Shown here one piece after another: positions 35,041 to 46,859 of a stretch of 64,000 nucleotides of DNA (positions are counted from its first letter, which is position 1; each line of letters begins with the position of its first letter). Both the position numbers and the translations under genes were made by a program. Where the stretch lies: assembly GCA_015179045.1 (NCBI GenBank), contig WHUZ01000096.1, positions 62,001 to 126,000 on the forward strand. The letters run 5' to 3'. This DNA comes from Kalaharituber pfeilii (taxonomy: Eukaryota; Ascomycota; Pezizomycetes; Pezizales; Pezizaceae). The notes beneath the pieces are model-generated. The model was not told the DNA's origin and did no database searches. It saw nothing but the letters and a program-made list of their open reading frames with translations.

Positions 35041-36211
35041 TAAGAGCGGTGCGGAGGTACGTGACGTTAAGTCTGCATACTTGAGTCAGCAAAGAAAAAG
35101 TGGTTTGTGCCTCCGGAAATGGCGAAGCTACACCTCCTGCTGCGGATAGCAAAAAACCCAGAGGTTCACAAACTTACATTAGCACTAGATAAAGCAAAGC
35201 GAGAGGGGGTATCGTTCGAATAGCAAAAAGAGTGCAGGCGGAAATGTCTTGGCATGCAGGCCTAACAGAAAAGTTAAGGTTCAACAGAAGTACTAGTACA
35301 CAGGACTCTGACACTAGTCCCGAGGCTTTTCCGGATAACAGCCATATGGAAGGCAGCAGTTTTGCATACATCACAGCTTTTACGAATACCGACCTGATAC
35401 AAGTTCACTGTGGCACAAAGCTATGCTGTAAATTCTGGGCTATGATGTCAGGTGCATTTGAGCGTGGCCTACATAATTATTTTCGGAACTGAGACAGTGT
35501 GAGGGAGTTGGGTAGACATGGATTGAGGACGTAATATCCGGTGGGAGCGGTGGTGCTTGATACCCAGTAGTGAGCTCCGGTGAGAGCACGTGAGAAGGTT
35601 CCATGGTATCAATGACTGGTGTCATGGACTACGATGTTGGAGCCTCAACGAGTGAGAGCACCCGGGGGTGTCAAAGGTGTAGAAAAAAGTCCTCGGAGAA
35701 AGCAATTCAACGTAACCATGGTTTGATCAGAGTTCCTAATCACCTCATTCTCTCTCCTAACTACTGCTCTTCGCCCCCCCATCTCCACCTCTACCACCTC
35801 CCTAATCTCGCTCTTTTGATGCCCTCCTAAATTTATCCCATATCTGTTAACCCTTCCCCAAGCACAGCCATCTGCTTCTTGGCAAACTTCCCCCGTCCTC
35901 CCCCACCTCCGGGTTCGTCATCCTTCTCTGCCACTGATCGGCGAACTTTAAATGCGCGGAGATATAACAGAAATAGGGGGTATGCTTGCGTTTGCTCTAT
36001 GCGTTGGAGATGCTTCTATCGAATTTATTTATCTTTTGTGCTTTTTCGTTGCTCTTTGATGCTCTTCTTTCCATTCTCTTTAACTACAATGAGAAATACC
36101 GTTTTGGGATCTTGGCTTGGAGCATCCTTGTTCACAGAACCTAGCCACGGCTGCGGTTGCTTTTAGAGCAAGTAGATCCCTCTATCCGTCGTGACTGTCA
36201 GCACGTCCGCA
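35041..36211. other. Gag-distal remnant and spacer
   Basis: 35041-35200 continues the gag element with broken frames. The rest has no supportable gene; C-rich sequence at 35740-35940 gives low-complexity frames only. Confidence 0.45.
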
Positions 36212-36219
36212 GAGAACTC

Positions 36220-36803
36220 TTTTGTTTTTTTTTATATATATATCATTAATCGTTGGCCGCCCTAAGAGCTATGACGATATTTTAAGTACATTAGGAAATA
36301 GGATAGTGGAAAGAGATAATAAATGAAAAATGAAAATGAGATCCTGCCACTTCTGCACCGCCCCCACCCCTCCCCCTCCTCCTTCCGTGTGATCAGAAAT
36401 GTCGTTTGGCCCAGTCCATTAGCTTGTTGATGTCGGTTTCCTTTGGGGGTCTGAGGAGTTCCTCCTCGCTTCCGAGGCATTTAGCCTTCCAGATCCTGCA
36501 TTTCTGTAATAGGTGTGCGGTGGTCTCCTCCTCCTCTCCGCACCACCTGCACTCCGGTCTGTCTGCTTTGCCCATCCGGTATCTCCATTGCCTTAACCCT
36601 TTATCCCCCAGAATACACGCCAGTGTCGTCACTCGGTGGCCGAGTCTTTGAAGCGGTAAGTAGTTCATGTCGAGACGGTTTCTCTCCGTCGCTCTTATGG
36701 CCTTCAGTTGCTGTCTCATGCCCGCTTCTGTGACCACTCCGTCCTGGTACTGTAACAGGGCGCCAGTCTTTGCTGCCCTGTCGGTTTCGGTGTTGCCCTC
36801 GCT
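36220..36803 (-). mobile_element. 5'-truncated LINE-1-type element
   Basis: Minus orientation: poly-T, a decayed type-1 hairpin (TCATTAATCGTTGGCCGCCC), a 3' UTR and an ORF2 C-terminus (about 36393-36803) with ETDRAAKTGALLQYQ, TLACILGDKGLRQW and CRWCG...H...C. An 8-bp repeat GAGAACTC (36212-36219 and 36804-36811) is the likely target duplication. Confidence 0.82.
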
Positions 36804-36811
36804 GAGAACTC

Positions 36812-37796
36812 GACGTTCGCTGAGAGTCACAGGTGGGAGGCATGTCCGAGGTCAAGTCGCATAGGGCTTTTGAAGGATATGGGAATGTGGTCGAAAGTGC
36901 CCAGTTTGCAAGGGCGTGGGATTTGAGGGAGGTAGGAGTGGGTGGTTCTTGACGAACTGTTCTTAGATCTGGATTGCCTGTCGCATCGCGCGTATGGTAC
37001 ATAACAGAAAAGTCGAACCTGATCGAGTGGGCACCGCCAGTATCCGATTAGGGATTGAATGCTGGATATTATGCACATTTCCGCTATTTAGAGTAAACAC
37101 TGGAACTTGGGATTGGGGGGTTGCCGTGCTTTCGGAGAATCTGTTTGCGGCTGTTGGCACAGTGCCATGGCGTCAGCGTTCAGGGTTTAGTGGGGCTCTT
37201 GGCATGTCAAGCTACGGCTAAGGCCTTCTGTTTGGTTGACCACGAATAGCCGGGATTTCAAGTGGAAACTACGGCAACCGTACGATTTCTACGTTTCACT
37301 AGGGTCATTTCGCACGAAACTAAACTGTGAGTTTCCGCCCGCAAAAATTGGAACTGTCCAGTATAGCCATGTATCATTTCGCATGCTATAGCAAACTGTA
37401 TGACAACTATTGCATCACATCATGACATTGACATTGTATCACACGACAATTACATTGTATTGCAACACTATTATGGCAGAAGTCAACCCCTTACTCTGGA
37501 CAACTCCTATGTGGACATCAGCATTGCAATGAAATGTGTACGTACAGTCACATGGCAAAAGAAAGTGTACACCTAAATTTGTATAATTTAATGTCTTAGA
37601 CTTGCATACGTGCTATTACCGCCACTAACGCCAATAACTAAAGGAACTTCGAAATAGAGTTCAATTTTGATATTGGGGCAAAGAAAAATATGAAGACAAC
37701 TCTTGAAGGAGATTAAAGGCCAATAAGAAATATACTGCCACCATCTATAACTATATCTACATAAACAAGAAATCCACCCTATTCATTAAGACTCTG
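36812..37796. other. Spacer without a gene
   Basis: No gene is supported. 37320-37700 contains loosely repeated CATTGTATCAC-like text and is AT-rich. Confidence 0.45.
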
Positions 37797-37831
37797 AAGT
37801 TCATCTCTTCTGCCAAACATGCCATCTCTCT

Positions 37832-38101
37832 TTTTTTTTTTTTTTTTTTTATGTCATTACTCGCAGGCCGCCCAACGGGCTATGGCGAGGGTTTTATTCA
37901 GAAAAACCTAAAAAAGAACGAAAGAATAACACCAATCCTACTGCCTCTCTAGCTACATGTGTTGCCCGCGGATCCTTCCATTTTGCGGGTGGCGCCCCGT
38001 ATGATCTCCTACTTCCGTCCCCTCTCCGACTCATACCGGGCACATTTGTGCCACCGCCCGCTCAGTCTCAACTTCTCGACTTCCGCCTCTTTCTCCAGAA
38101 A
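37832..38101 (-). mobile_element. Truncated ORF1-only LINE with a 35-bp TSD
   Basis: About 270 bp in minus orientation: the last 25-30 codons of ORF1 (LEKEAEVEKLRLSGRW, ending ESERGRK), a 3' UTR, the type-1 hairpin and poly-A. It is flanked by a perfect 35-bp direct repeat (37797-37831 and 38102-38136), much longer than the 11-15 bp found elsewhere here. It has inserted into a Tc1-like transposase relic. Confidence 0.9.
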
Positions 38102-38136
38102 AAGTTCATCTCTTCTGCCAAACATGCCATCTCTCT

Positions 38137-38530
38137 AACTAAACATGCCGCCTTGTCTACCAAAGTTAGGTCTCTTCCTAGCTCTCCACTTTTGATGGCC
38201 CTTAAGCTGGAGGTTCCGTTCGCGGGTTCGCGAGTGAAGTTTTTAGACTTTCCTTTAGATTTTCTTGTAGAGAGAGCTTTGATAGAGATGGGTCGCTATC
38301 AAGCAAAGCAGTGATAGAGTCCATAACATTCTCACTTAGCTTTTTTGGTCTCCAACTCTTAAGCACATTTTCAGCAGTGCCTCGCTCCTTGTAACGCTTA
38401 AGAAAAGCTTAAATAGTACTCTTAGGGCCAACTCATTTGATCCACAATCTGTTGAAATAATGACCCTTGCTAGTGCACAAGGACAATTTGGCCTTTTTCA
38501 AAGTCGGTCATCTGTTTCTTAGGAGCGGCG
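38137..38530 (-). pseudogene. Tc1-like transposase N-terminal relic
   Basis: On the minus strand broken frames read MTDFEKGQIVLVH, then FLKRYKERGTAENVLKSW and RPKKLSENVMDSI: the paired helix-turn-helix region of Tc1-type transposases with its Arg-Arg-Tyr/Lys-Arg-Tyr and Arg-Pro-x-Lys-Leu landmarks. Several frameshifts. The DDE catalytic region is not recognisable, and the LINE at 37832 lies in what would follow. Confidence 0.6.
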
Positions 38531-39384
38531 GTGTTGGTACTAGTAGAAGAGGTGGCACTGGAGGAAGAAGTGCCAGTAGTATACCTTTTGCCATGTGACT
38601 GTATAAGAGGTCTATTTTTCAGCAAATCTGTGGCATCCTTTGGAAGGTCTACTTTGCTCGTAGTTCTGACATTTTGGGTAGGCTGATTGAGTGCTATAGC
38701 AGAAGGCATAGACAGTGATAGTGATAGCAGTAGTAGCTCGAGACTCGGAATGCAATAGCTGCAATTGACCAGTTTGACATTGGTGGCCGCAGGATCCAAT
38801 TTTTTTTTTTTTTTTTCTTTTTTTTGCACAGAGAATGTAGCAAATGAACCTTCAAGTTGCCGTTTTTTTCTGCACTGCATAACAGCAGGTACGTAGTCAA
38901 ATTGTAGCAAAACAAACACTTCCCCAGTTCTATTAATTGCACCTCTTAAGTTGTATCTCGCCTTGGCCATTCATACTGATGCTAGGTCTAAACTATCTGA
39001 TACAACCTATGTACTGCAACCAAACAAGGCCTAAAGTAGAGTACGGTGGCGCCGTAAAGCGTGTGGAATGATGCGGAACTGAGGTACTCATTAGACTCAC
39101 GAGGTAAGTACTTCTGCTGCAGCTTTGATAGGTTCAACACTTACTGGTCAGCAGGCAAGAAGCTCTGCCATCTTGATGGGGAACACGAAAAGCATACTTT
39201 GATAACATTTCAATAGATAGACTATTGGCATTAGCTAAAAGTATGCCGGATAGGTTAAAGGCTGTTTGTTATTCAAGCCAATGGGGAGGCGACACCTTAT
39301 TAATTTTACTACGGTAACAGTGGTCTTTTTCAGTGAGTTTGGCAGTTGCTTTTTTGGGCGGAATGTTTTCATTGGTTTTCGGAG
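38531..39384. other. Spacer, partly coding-like on the minus strand
   Basis: The minus-strand frame continuing to 38970 is Ser/Thr/Lys-rich and crosses a poly-T tract (38801-38823). It may be upstream sequence of the Tc1 relic. No independent gene is supported. Confidence 0.4.
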
Positions 39385-39849
39385 TTTTTCGGGTGAGTTT
39401 GACGGTCACTATATATTTTTTTGGTGGTTTCTACGAGATTGTGTCTTTCGCCATATATATTAATATTAGTTTTTCGCCGGGTTGTGAAAATTATGCCGGT
39501 TTCCAATTTCCACTACCAAGTTGGCCCCGTAGCAACCGACGTACCAGATGGCGATTAAATTGGTATCAATACTATATCTATTTTCTATAATATGGTTGAA
39601 TCTTTTTATAATCCTAATATTGTGAGTATTATAGCACGCAATGCTATGAGGATATGGATAGATCCTTGCTTTACTGTTTACTAGGGGCAAATGTACAGCA
39701 ACAGCAACTGAGCTATCGTAAGTCACTGGTCTTGTCGTTGCAACCTCTTGTTCAAGTTCCGCATATCTGTGTGTAAGTATAGGAGCATGAGGGCGCCGCA
39801 CTGTACTAAGTAGGTGAAGATGTCTTCCATGGGTGATCCGGTCCACAAT
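39385..39849. repeat. Left part of segmental duplication, copy B
   Basis: Counterpart of 8705-8960 and 11630-11890: the same landmarks in the same order, here without the 2.7 kb of transposons that separate them in copy A. Confidence 0.6.
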
Positions 39850-40195
39850 CCGGCGTCACAGACCTGCCTTCAGATAATAAAGGGGCCTTGCCATAGGCTG
39901 ACACCCTGTATGCGGGTGGAGTGACATGGAAAAGAATTGGAAGAGAAAGACAGAGAATAGGGAGGAGTATGACATTTTAGAGAATTTCTTTTCCGGGGTC
40001 AAGTTCTAGAAGATAGGAGAGCAGGGGCAACGGTGCGATGAGGCCATGTACGTAGAAATTTCTTTTAGCCTGTCTCCGGGCTATAAGGGCTTGCCCAGGG
40101 ACCCTGCCATGGCTTAGTGCTGCAAGCGGGGTGACGGGATTTTTTTTTTTAAAAAAAAAGAAAAACACTGTATGCGGGGTTTCGTGATCCAAAAA
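39850..40195 (+). mobile_element. LINE tail type 3 split by a nested LINE-2 fragment
   Basis: 39850-39916 (CGGCGTCACAGACCTGCC, AATAAAGGGGCC, CCATAGGCTGACACC) continues at 40168-40195 (TATGCGGGGTTTCGTGATCC and A run). Between them lies a LINE-2 tail fragment, 39917-40167, flanked by the 11-bp duplication CTGTATGCGGG (39906-39916 and 40168-40178). The LINE-2 piece is therefore younger than the tail it sits in. Confidence 0.85.
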
Positions 40196-40390
40196 AACAA
40201 CAGCAACAACAATGGACGATCGACCGAATCCTCAACACAGCCCTTGTATTCCGCAACAAGTCAACCAATGCATCTGCGGCGGTGGTACGCCAAACCCTCT
40301 AGCCTGCATCATTCTCTTGTCCTTCTCTTCTCAAATATCATATCCCTCTGCATCTGCTTCCTCTCACGTTCCCTCATCTCCCCTTCCCTT

Positions 40391-43300
40391 TCAAGCATTT
40401 CCCTCTCCCTGGACTCGCTCATTTCCACCGTCTTGCTCTCTAACGCTTCCTGCGTCCGCCTGGCTATTAGCATTAACTGTGTCTGCTGCTGTAACTGCGC
40501 GTGCTGCCTCACGTCCTGCTGTCGGTAGATCTGCTGCTGTCTCCAGGGCCCGCCGCAATAGTTCCTGCTGAATCGACTGCCACCGTACCGTGTACTGTAG
40601 TTCCTGCTGCATAGGGTACAGCGCGAGCCGCCGCTCCACTGGTTGCTTCTGCACCAGCTGCTGCGCGAGCACCAGTTGGTTGTTTCTCACCAGGTGCTGA
40701 AACTCTTCCTCCTGCTGCTGTTGTTCCCGTACTAGTTGCTGTCGTTCCTGCTCCTGCTGCTGCACAAGCTGCTCTAGTTCCTGCTGGGTCAGCTGCCGCT
40801 TCGTCAGCTGCCGCTTCGCCAGCTGCCGCTTCGCCGTTTGTTCCTTCGCCAGCTCCCGCTGTTCCCGCTGATGCTGTTCCGCCAGCTTCCACTGCTGCTG
40901 CCGCCGCCAAACCATTTTCTGCATTGCCAGTATCTGCTGCTGGTTCCACTGCGCCTGCACGGGAAGCTTGTCCGTGTTCCTCAATCTCTGGAAAGAGGGA
41001 AACCTCGTTCCTCCAACACTCTCCGCGTTGAAATTTGAACTCAGTGGATCTCCTAACTCTAACGGGGAATGCCATCTCTTGATATGCGCATTTAGCTCCC
41101 TAAGCGTGCAACACCCGAAATCGGTCATTGGACAAGCATTTTCCGTGCAAAAAAACAAGCGCTGATGTCTCGTCTCATGCCTGTCTCGTGCCTGGCGTGA
41201 TGTAAACCCTTCGCTGAAATGCACACATGTTGGCCATCTACATTTAAACCAATGCGTGCCGTATGCCTGTTCGAGATTGCTCTGGCTGTCCAGTGAGGAC
41301 AAGCTCTCGAACACCTGTTCCAACTGCTGCCTACTCTTAACAATGTGGCCTTGTAAATGAAGGAAACCTAAAGTAAATTGTCCAAGTGTGCAGTCGTGTC
41401 CACAGTGTTGTCGAGAAGCCTTCTTAAGGCCAACGGCCCCTGAGGCCAACCGGGCAAGACCTTGATAAACTTCAGGAAAGCCCTCCAAGCCTGTAAACTT
41501 ACTTTGTACAGCTTGTGTGATCCTTATATCCTGCCAATCTGGGCTCTCAGTGTTCAATTGTTGCTGCAAAAAACGCTCAAGTGGGCCAACTATTTTTGTG
41601 ATTTCTTGTACATTAGCTGAAAAATTAGTGCATAATATCTCAATATGGTCCAACCAATACAACGCTGCATAGTCCTGGAATGAGAAATAGCCATCCAGCA
41701 CAAATTGGCGAATCTCGTTTCCAGGGAGTGTCCAGTTGAAGCAGTTGAAAGTGAGATAATTCACGCAAAGATGCGCAAGATTTGCTTCTGCAGAAGGTAG
41801 GTGTACATAGCTACTTTTGGTTAAAAAGCTAGTAGTCATGCCATTGTTAGCATTCGGAACATAAATCACAATAGTGCGTTAAAGTGACTTACATTCTGGC
41901 AGTCATATGCACAAATTGGATTGTTCCTTCTTTATTCACTTCTATGAACGAGCCACAAAGATCATTAATATCATCAATCAATGCTCTTTCAGCAAAATCA
42001 ACTGTGCCTTCTTGAACATCGCCAATTGCAAAGACGGCCTGGACTTCGTGTTTTTTGAGTGGTCGTTTTGCGCATGCTATCAAATTTAGAATTTGGGCTG
42101 CATTCTGCCTTTGTGCATTACTGGTGCTATAAATGCGACCCACAATTCTTTCGTACCTAAGAACATCAATGGACCATCAGTTAGATATGAAAGCTCTTGA
42201 GATGTCTCAGTTCACACTTACACCTTCTCTAGGCCGGTAGGGAATACGTTCGGTGACAGTTCCTTTCCCAACTGAGCTCTGCTCCCCTGGTCGTGCAAAT
42301 GCTTCAAAACAATTGAACAGTACAAAAACATCCCTGTGTACGTTTAGCAGAATACAGGATTACGGGCACTGGAGTATAGCATGGAATGTAACATACCATG
42401 AGCTCTCTCAAGCACTTTGGCTACAAGATCATCTCTTTCTTTATCGGACAGTGTGAATCTTTCTTGGATTTTGATTCCCCATATCTCTGTATATTGCCGT
42501 AGGTCTGCATCACATGGCTTCAACTGGACCTTGACAAAGTTCGAAAGCTGCCTCTTGATATCCCCCTCAGCAGTACTGACGAATAGCAAATGTACTGCTC
42601 CAGGGGCCTGTTGATTACTTATTTCAGTAATACTCTTAAGAGTTGATATGATTTTCTTCCGTTCTGCCTTCTCGCACTCATCGAGGCCATCAATAACAAT
42701 ATATGATGGCTTCGAATCTTTGATAGCAACCTCAAGTAGCTCCACTAAGAGCTTTGATGATTTTAGTGTCATCTCTCCACTACAAGCTAATTTTTCCCAA
42801 ACAAGCGGCATGATCTCTTCATTATTCTTTATGAGGTGTGACAATATGCCACGACCGACAGCGTTGAAGTTGTCTTTGTTTTCAGTGCGGTATCGACAGT
42901 AGAAATATGCAACAGCTACCAGTATATTGCCAGCATCAGGTGATGCGCTTGCTCTAACTTTCTCTAGTTCTTCAACGATGACTGAGGTTAGGACCGTTTT
43001 CCCTGTCAATAGTAAAGCTGTATTTAGCCGCTGTCCGGAATGTTAATCTCAAGACATCTTACCAGCTCCTGGCTTTCCGAAAAGCCACAGTTCGGTATCT
43101 GTTATGTTAGATGCGTCTAGCCAACGTTTAATACGCTCATCCTTAAGGACCCAAGATCCTGTCCCAGGATACGCATGCCGTAATGCTTCAAAGTTGTCTT
43201 GATCCTCCCTACTATCTGCAGCAGCAAGCCAGTTGGTAATTTCAACCATTCGTCGCCTTCTATTCTCGTCTTCCTCTCTTTCAAATGCTCGTCTTTCCAA

Positions 43301-44119
43301 CTCTCGGGCCTGTTTAGCCTCTTTGAATTCAGCTATGCTTGCCTGACTCTCTATTAATTCTTTGTGCCAGCTGAGCTTCTCCCGTATTTGCTTAAGACGG
43401 TTTGTGAGATCTTTCCATGCAGCTCTGAAGATGATGTTCCATGCTACAAAGGTCTCTTTGTCAGTGAAACATACATTATCTCAGGATATTCCTCACCTGG
43501 TCTTTGTATGATCTTTAGTGCATGAGAGTGAAACTCCAAAATATCCTGATATACTAAGCCTAGTACATTTCGCATGTGACTGTTGTCTTTGAAAAGAGAG
43601 TCGTATTGTTGGAATTGTGGAAGACATTCTCCAAGACGTTCATACTCATCCAAAATGATGTCAAAACAGCTGATATATTTGCTGGCAACCTAGACACAGA
43701 GGGTAATTCTACTTAGGCCCTCTTGCATACAATTATGAGTCCAACCTTACCTGCAAGAAAAATTTCATAGGTCCCTGGTAAATGAGTATCGATGGAGGTT
43801 AGCATCCGTACTAGTGCAGTAGCGAAGAAATGTAACCAACCCAAATAAACGCAACAAATCCTGACATGTTTAGGAATACTTCAATGATTTTACCATATTG
43901 TTCCATCGCATCTATGAATGGCCAAATTCGATTGATGTTTCGCATATTTCTCCCTTTTGCTTGTTCTATTTGGATATCCTTAATACAACTCTTGAGACTT
44001 TCCAAAGTTGTATTTTTGAAGTCCTGAACTTGTGCGGGCTTGAGTTTGGATTTATCCAAGAACGACGAGAGCGCCTCCTGGAATATGCTAATATTCTCGG
44101 ACTGAGACTGGGCGGACAT
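40391..44119 (-). CDS. NLR-B: NACHT, C2H2, Gln-rich STAND protein
   Basis: Open paralogue of NLR-A. Exons on the minus strand: 44119-43841, 43774-43751, 43689-43497, 43443-43063, 43002-42397, 42333-42222, 42156-41893, 41828-40391; introns are 53-66 nt, all GT-AG, phases match, giving 1098 residues. The start at 44119 begins MSAQSQSENISIF and matches the NLR-A start. A helical N-terminal domain with FVAFIW and LPQFQQYDSLF is followed by the NACHT with Walker A FGKPGAGKT (split by intron 4) and Walker B YIVIDGLDECE, a winged-helix-like region with QFVHMTAR, then two C2H2 fingers (CRWPTC...H...H and CTENACP...H...H) and a Gln/Arg-rich tail of about 190 residues. Walker and sensor residues are present, so it may be active. 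Likely role: non-self or stress recognition leading to cell death (family knowledge); the ligand is unknown. Confidence 0.9.
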
Positions 44120-44229
44120 CTTAAGTAGCGATAGAATGTGGATATGAGGAGGTCAATGTTTACCAAGGCGTTTCTTCCTCTGTGTTTCGTGAAGATATTG
44201 AATTCAGCCCCTTACAGCAAAGTTGATTC

Positions 44230-44490
44230 CCGACCCGGGTCTGGAAGTCAAATTCTCGTTCCGGGCTGCGAAGGTGTGGAGGGTTGAGGAAGGAGAGGAG
44301 AGAGGAAGGAGAGGAGAAGGAGGTCAGGGGGTGGAATACGGGAGCCTTCCCGATGCAGAAACCAGAAGAACGTCCGGAAGGTTCTGGAATCAGGTTTTAG
44401 AAGAGGGGTGGAACGGGGATGTGTATATAGAACTTTCTTTGTTCAGCATGCTGCCCTGGCTTGGCGCTGCAAGCGGGGTTACGTGATTTT
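44230..44490 (+). mobile_element. LINE-2 C-terminal and tail fragment
   Basis: The plus strand reads pieces of the LINE-2 C-terminus (KVWRVEEGEERG, SLPDAETRR) and then the type-2 tail GCTGCAAGCGGGGTTACGTGA. It separates NLR-B from the flank that corresponds to 16240 in copy A. Confidence 0.65.
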
Positions 44491-44550
44491 TTTTTTTTTT
44501 TTATTTCACATGACCCCGCTTGCAGCTGTTCGCCATGGCAGGGCAGCAAA
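44467..44550. repeat. Two LINE tails facing each other (inverted repeat)
   Basis: CTGCAAGCGGGGTTACGTGA runs into poly-T and is followed by TTTCACATGACCCCGCTTGC, i.e. a plus-oriented and a minus-oriented type-2 tail head to head. The arms are about 22 bp around a 17-base T run. The second tail (about 44488-44550) probably inserted at the poly-A end of the first. Confidence 0.75.
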
Positions 44551-46069
44551 GTTGAGATATGTTGGAGAATATGCAGCGCTGAAGTGAAACATCGTGCACA
44601 GTAGTTGGGTGTGCTGAAACATATGCAACCTGAGCTGTGGCCATGATGCAGACTGACGTTTCATGATTCTATGGTCTTCTATTTCCTATACCGATTATAT
44701 CCTCTTTACCGTCTGAATCCGCTGCTATGCGCAACCTCATTCCGCACCAATAATTGTTTAGTTGGGTACGAAGGTACTTCCTGAATTCTGCTGCATAAAT
44801 AGGGCTGTTTTGGGACGCATATTTGGGGTTATTCTGTAAGAATTAATCAACTGTATCCCACCGCAATTTAGCTCGTAATCTGTAGTTTACCACAAGATAG
44901 ATCTAGGTCTAGTCGACCGTTCTTCTGAGGCGGGGTACAATTGCTTGGCATGTGCGGTACCGCGCATGATGTGGCCGATACACCACACCACCTTTGAGTG
45001 TAACTGGCCAATAATGGGTGGCCCTATCCACCAACACTAAAGCAATGCGACTGTTACGGCTAAGGTGAGAGTGACCCCGATAAGGGGAACACTTACCCTG
45101 AACCCTTATCATAGTACATAAGACCAATGCTGCTAGACCAGACTGATCACCCGTTAGGCTTGGCAGAGGATTCTTTGTCTTCCGAATAGGGCAGTGCTAA
45201 GGAAGTGTGTGTAATTGTTGATTGTAAGGTCTTTATACCTAGCACTCGGTTTACGAAGCTAATATGCCCACATGCATTATTTTTTTTTTTTTTTTTTTTA
45301 TTATCTTGCGTCTGTACTACTTTTGCATGTTTCTTGGTTACGTTTATTGGCATTGATTAGGGATTGTCATTTCTTTATTTGCTTGACTAGCCATATATGA
45401 TGCGCTCAGTCTATTTAAGCACAGGCGATAGCACGGTTGAAAGAATCAAGACACAAGCGGTGTTCTAAGTTCTCTATAACTCTGAAACCTATCGTTTCCT
45501 TATTACGCCCGTGAACCGCTCCGCTCCGCTGCGCGCTCCATGCCGAACAGCTGCCCTTCCGGCCTGCAGCATATACATCTCCGTAGCCATTCCGGCCCGC
45601 CGTATACACACCTCCGTAGCCGTAACATCCAGTACCTACCAGCGCCCACCGGAGCCTAGCCCCTCACGCCCGTAACAGCGACGAATTGACGAGCCATCTG
45701 CTTGAACCATTCAGAATTATGACGCGATATTGCAATGTGACGTATTATCACCAAGGCCACTCCGTTGCAATTTAGCGCGCCAATACGTATCGGTACTAGC
45801 CTTCTTCCAATGAATACCCGTACTGCTAAAAACAAAATAGCAAGCAAAAAGGTAAAAGATATACACATTGCCCTGGTTGCAACAGAATTTAATTATATGG
45901 CACCGGAGCATTACAGCCCACCTTATTAATTACAGGTATCGCGGCCACTCGTCGTCAGCATAGTTAGTTAGTTACTCCTCGCGCCGGATTGAACCGGGAT
46001 TGAACCCAGTCGCATTTGATATAGCTTGGGCCTAAGCTAAAGTGCTGAAGTGCCAACTAGTCCTGCAAC
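44551..46069. repeat. NLR-B upstream flank of the segmental duplication
   Basis: 44915-44990 and 45675-45935 match the NLR-A upstream flank. The stretch between (45010-45650) is not in copy A and includes a poly-T at 45280-45299. A tRNA-like GGATTGAACC motif occurs twice at 45975-46005 but no cloverleaf can be built. No gene is seen. Confidence 0.55.
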
Positions 46070-46735
46070 CTGAGCTCAACTTAACAAGTATGACAGGTCT
46101 CCCTCGCCGGCGTGAGACATGGCAACATGACCTGAATTTGATAGATATGACAGGTACGGCCCGACGGCGTGAGATGAGGTGAATTTGACACATATGGCCG
46201 GCCCGATCCGACGGCACGGGATGATGCAGGATGAGCTGAATTTGACAGGCATCGCAGCCCCGACCCGAGGCACGAGACGATGCAGAATGAGCTGAACTTG
46301 ACAGGTTTGGCAGGCCCTATGCGACGGCGTGAGATGAGCCAGAATGAGCTGAATTTTACATAAATTGCAGGCCCGACCTGACGGCCCGAGGTGATGCAGA
46401 ATGAGCTGAATTTGACAGGTATGGCCGGCCCGACCCGACGGCACGAGATGAGGTAGAATGAGCTGAATTTGAGACGTATGGCGTGCCTGACCCGAGGCAC
46501 GAGATGATGCAGAATGAGCTGAATTTGACATGTAGAGCTGGCCCGACCCGACATTGCGAGGTGAGGTAGAATGGTCTGAATTTAACCCGTATGGTAGCCC
46601 CGACCCGCCAGCGTCAGATGAGGTAGAATGAGCCTAAGATGACATGTATGGCAGCCCCGACCCAAGGCACGAGATGAGGTAGAATGAGTTGAATTTGACA
46701 TGTATAGCCGGCCCGACCTGATGGCGCGAACTTGG
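46070..46735. repeat. 57-bp minisatellite, about 11-12 units
   Basis: Degenerate tandem array with a period close to 57 bp. A typical unit contains GAATTTGACAGGTATGG, GGCCCGACCCGACGGCACG and AGATGAGGTAGAATGAGCT. The period is divisible by three and stops are rare on the minus strand, so two overlapping minus frames of about 155 codons appear; they have no flanking gene structure, and I treat the array as noncoding. Confidence 0.9.
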
Positions 46736-46859
46736 TAGATATACTAGCCTCGGGTCTTGGTATTTTTCCTGATTGGGAAAGAAGGCCTTTGGCCGCTTGT
46801 AAGCAACCGACTGTTTCTCAGCAAGCCGAGTTCGCTCCTGGGCAAGAATTATCTGAAGT

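Noticed and set aside
40509..41075. Minus-strand Ala/Gly/Thr-rich frame of 188 codons
   Set aside because: Out-of-frame shadow of the last exon of NLR-B over the same repeat tract.
45975..46080. tRNA-like motif with duplicated GGATTGAACC
   Set aside because: Resembles a T-arm or B-box, but no matching acceptor stem, D-arm or anticodon stem can be formed.
46076..46554. Two overlapping minus-strand frames of about 155 codons
   Set aside because: Produced by the 57-bp minisatellite, whose period is a multiple of three. No flanking exon or start signal.
46070..46735. CRISPR-like regular repeats
   Set aside because: Units are contiguous, diverged and without unique spacers; the genome is eukaryotic.
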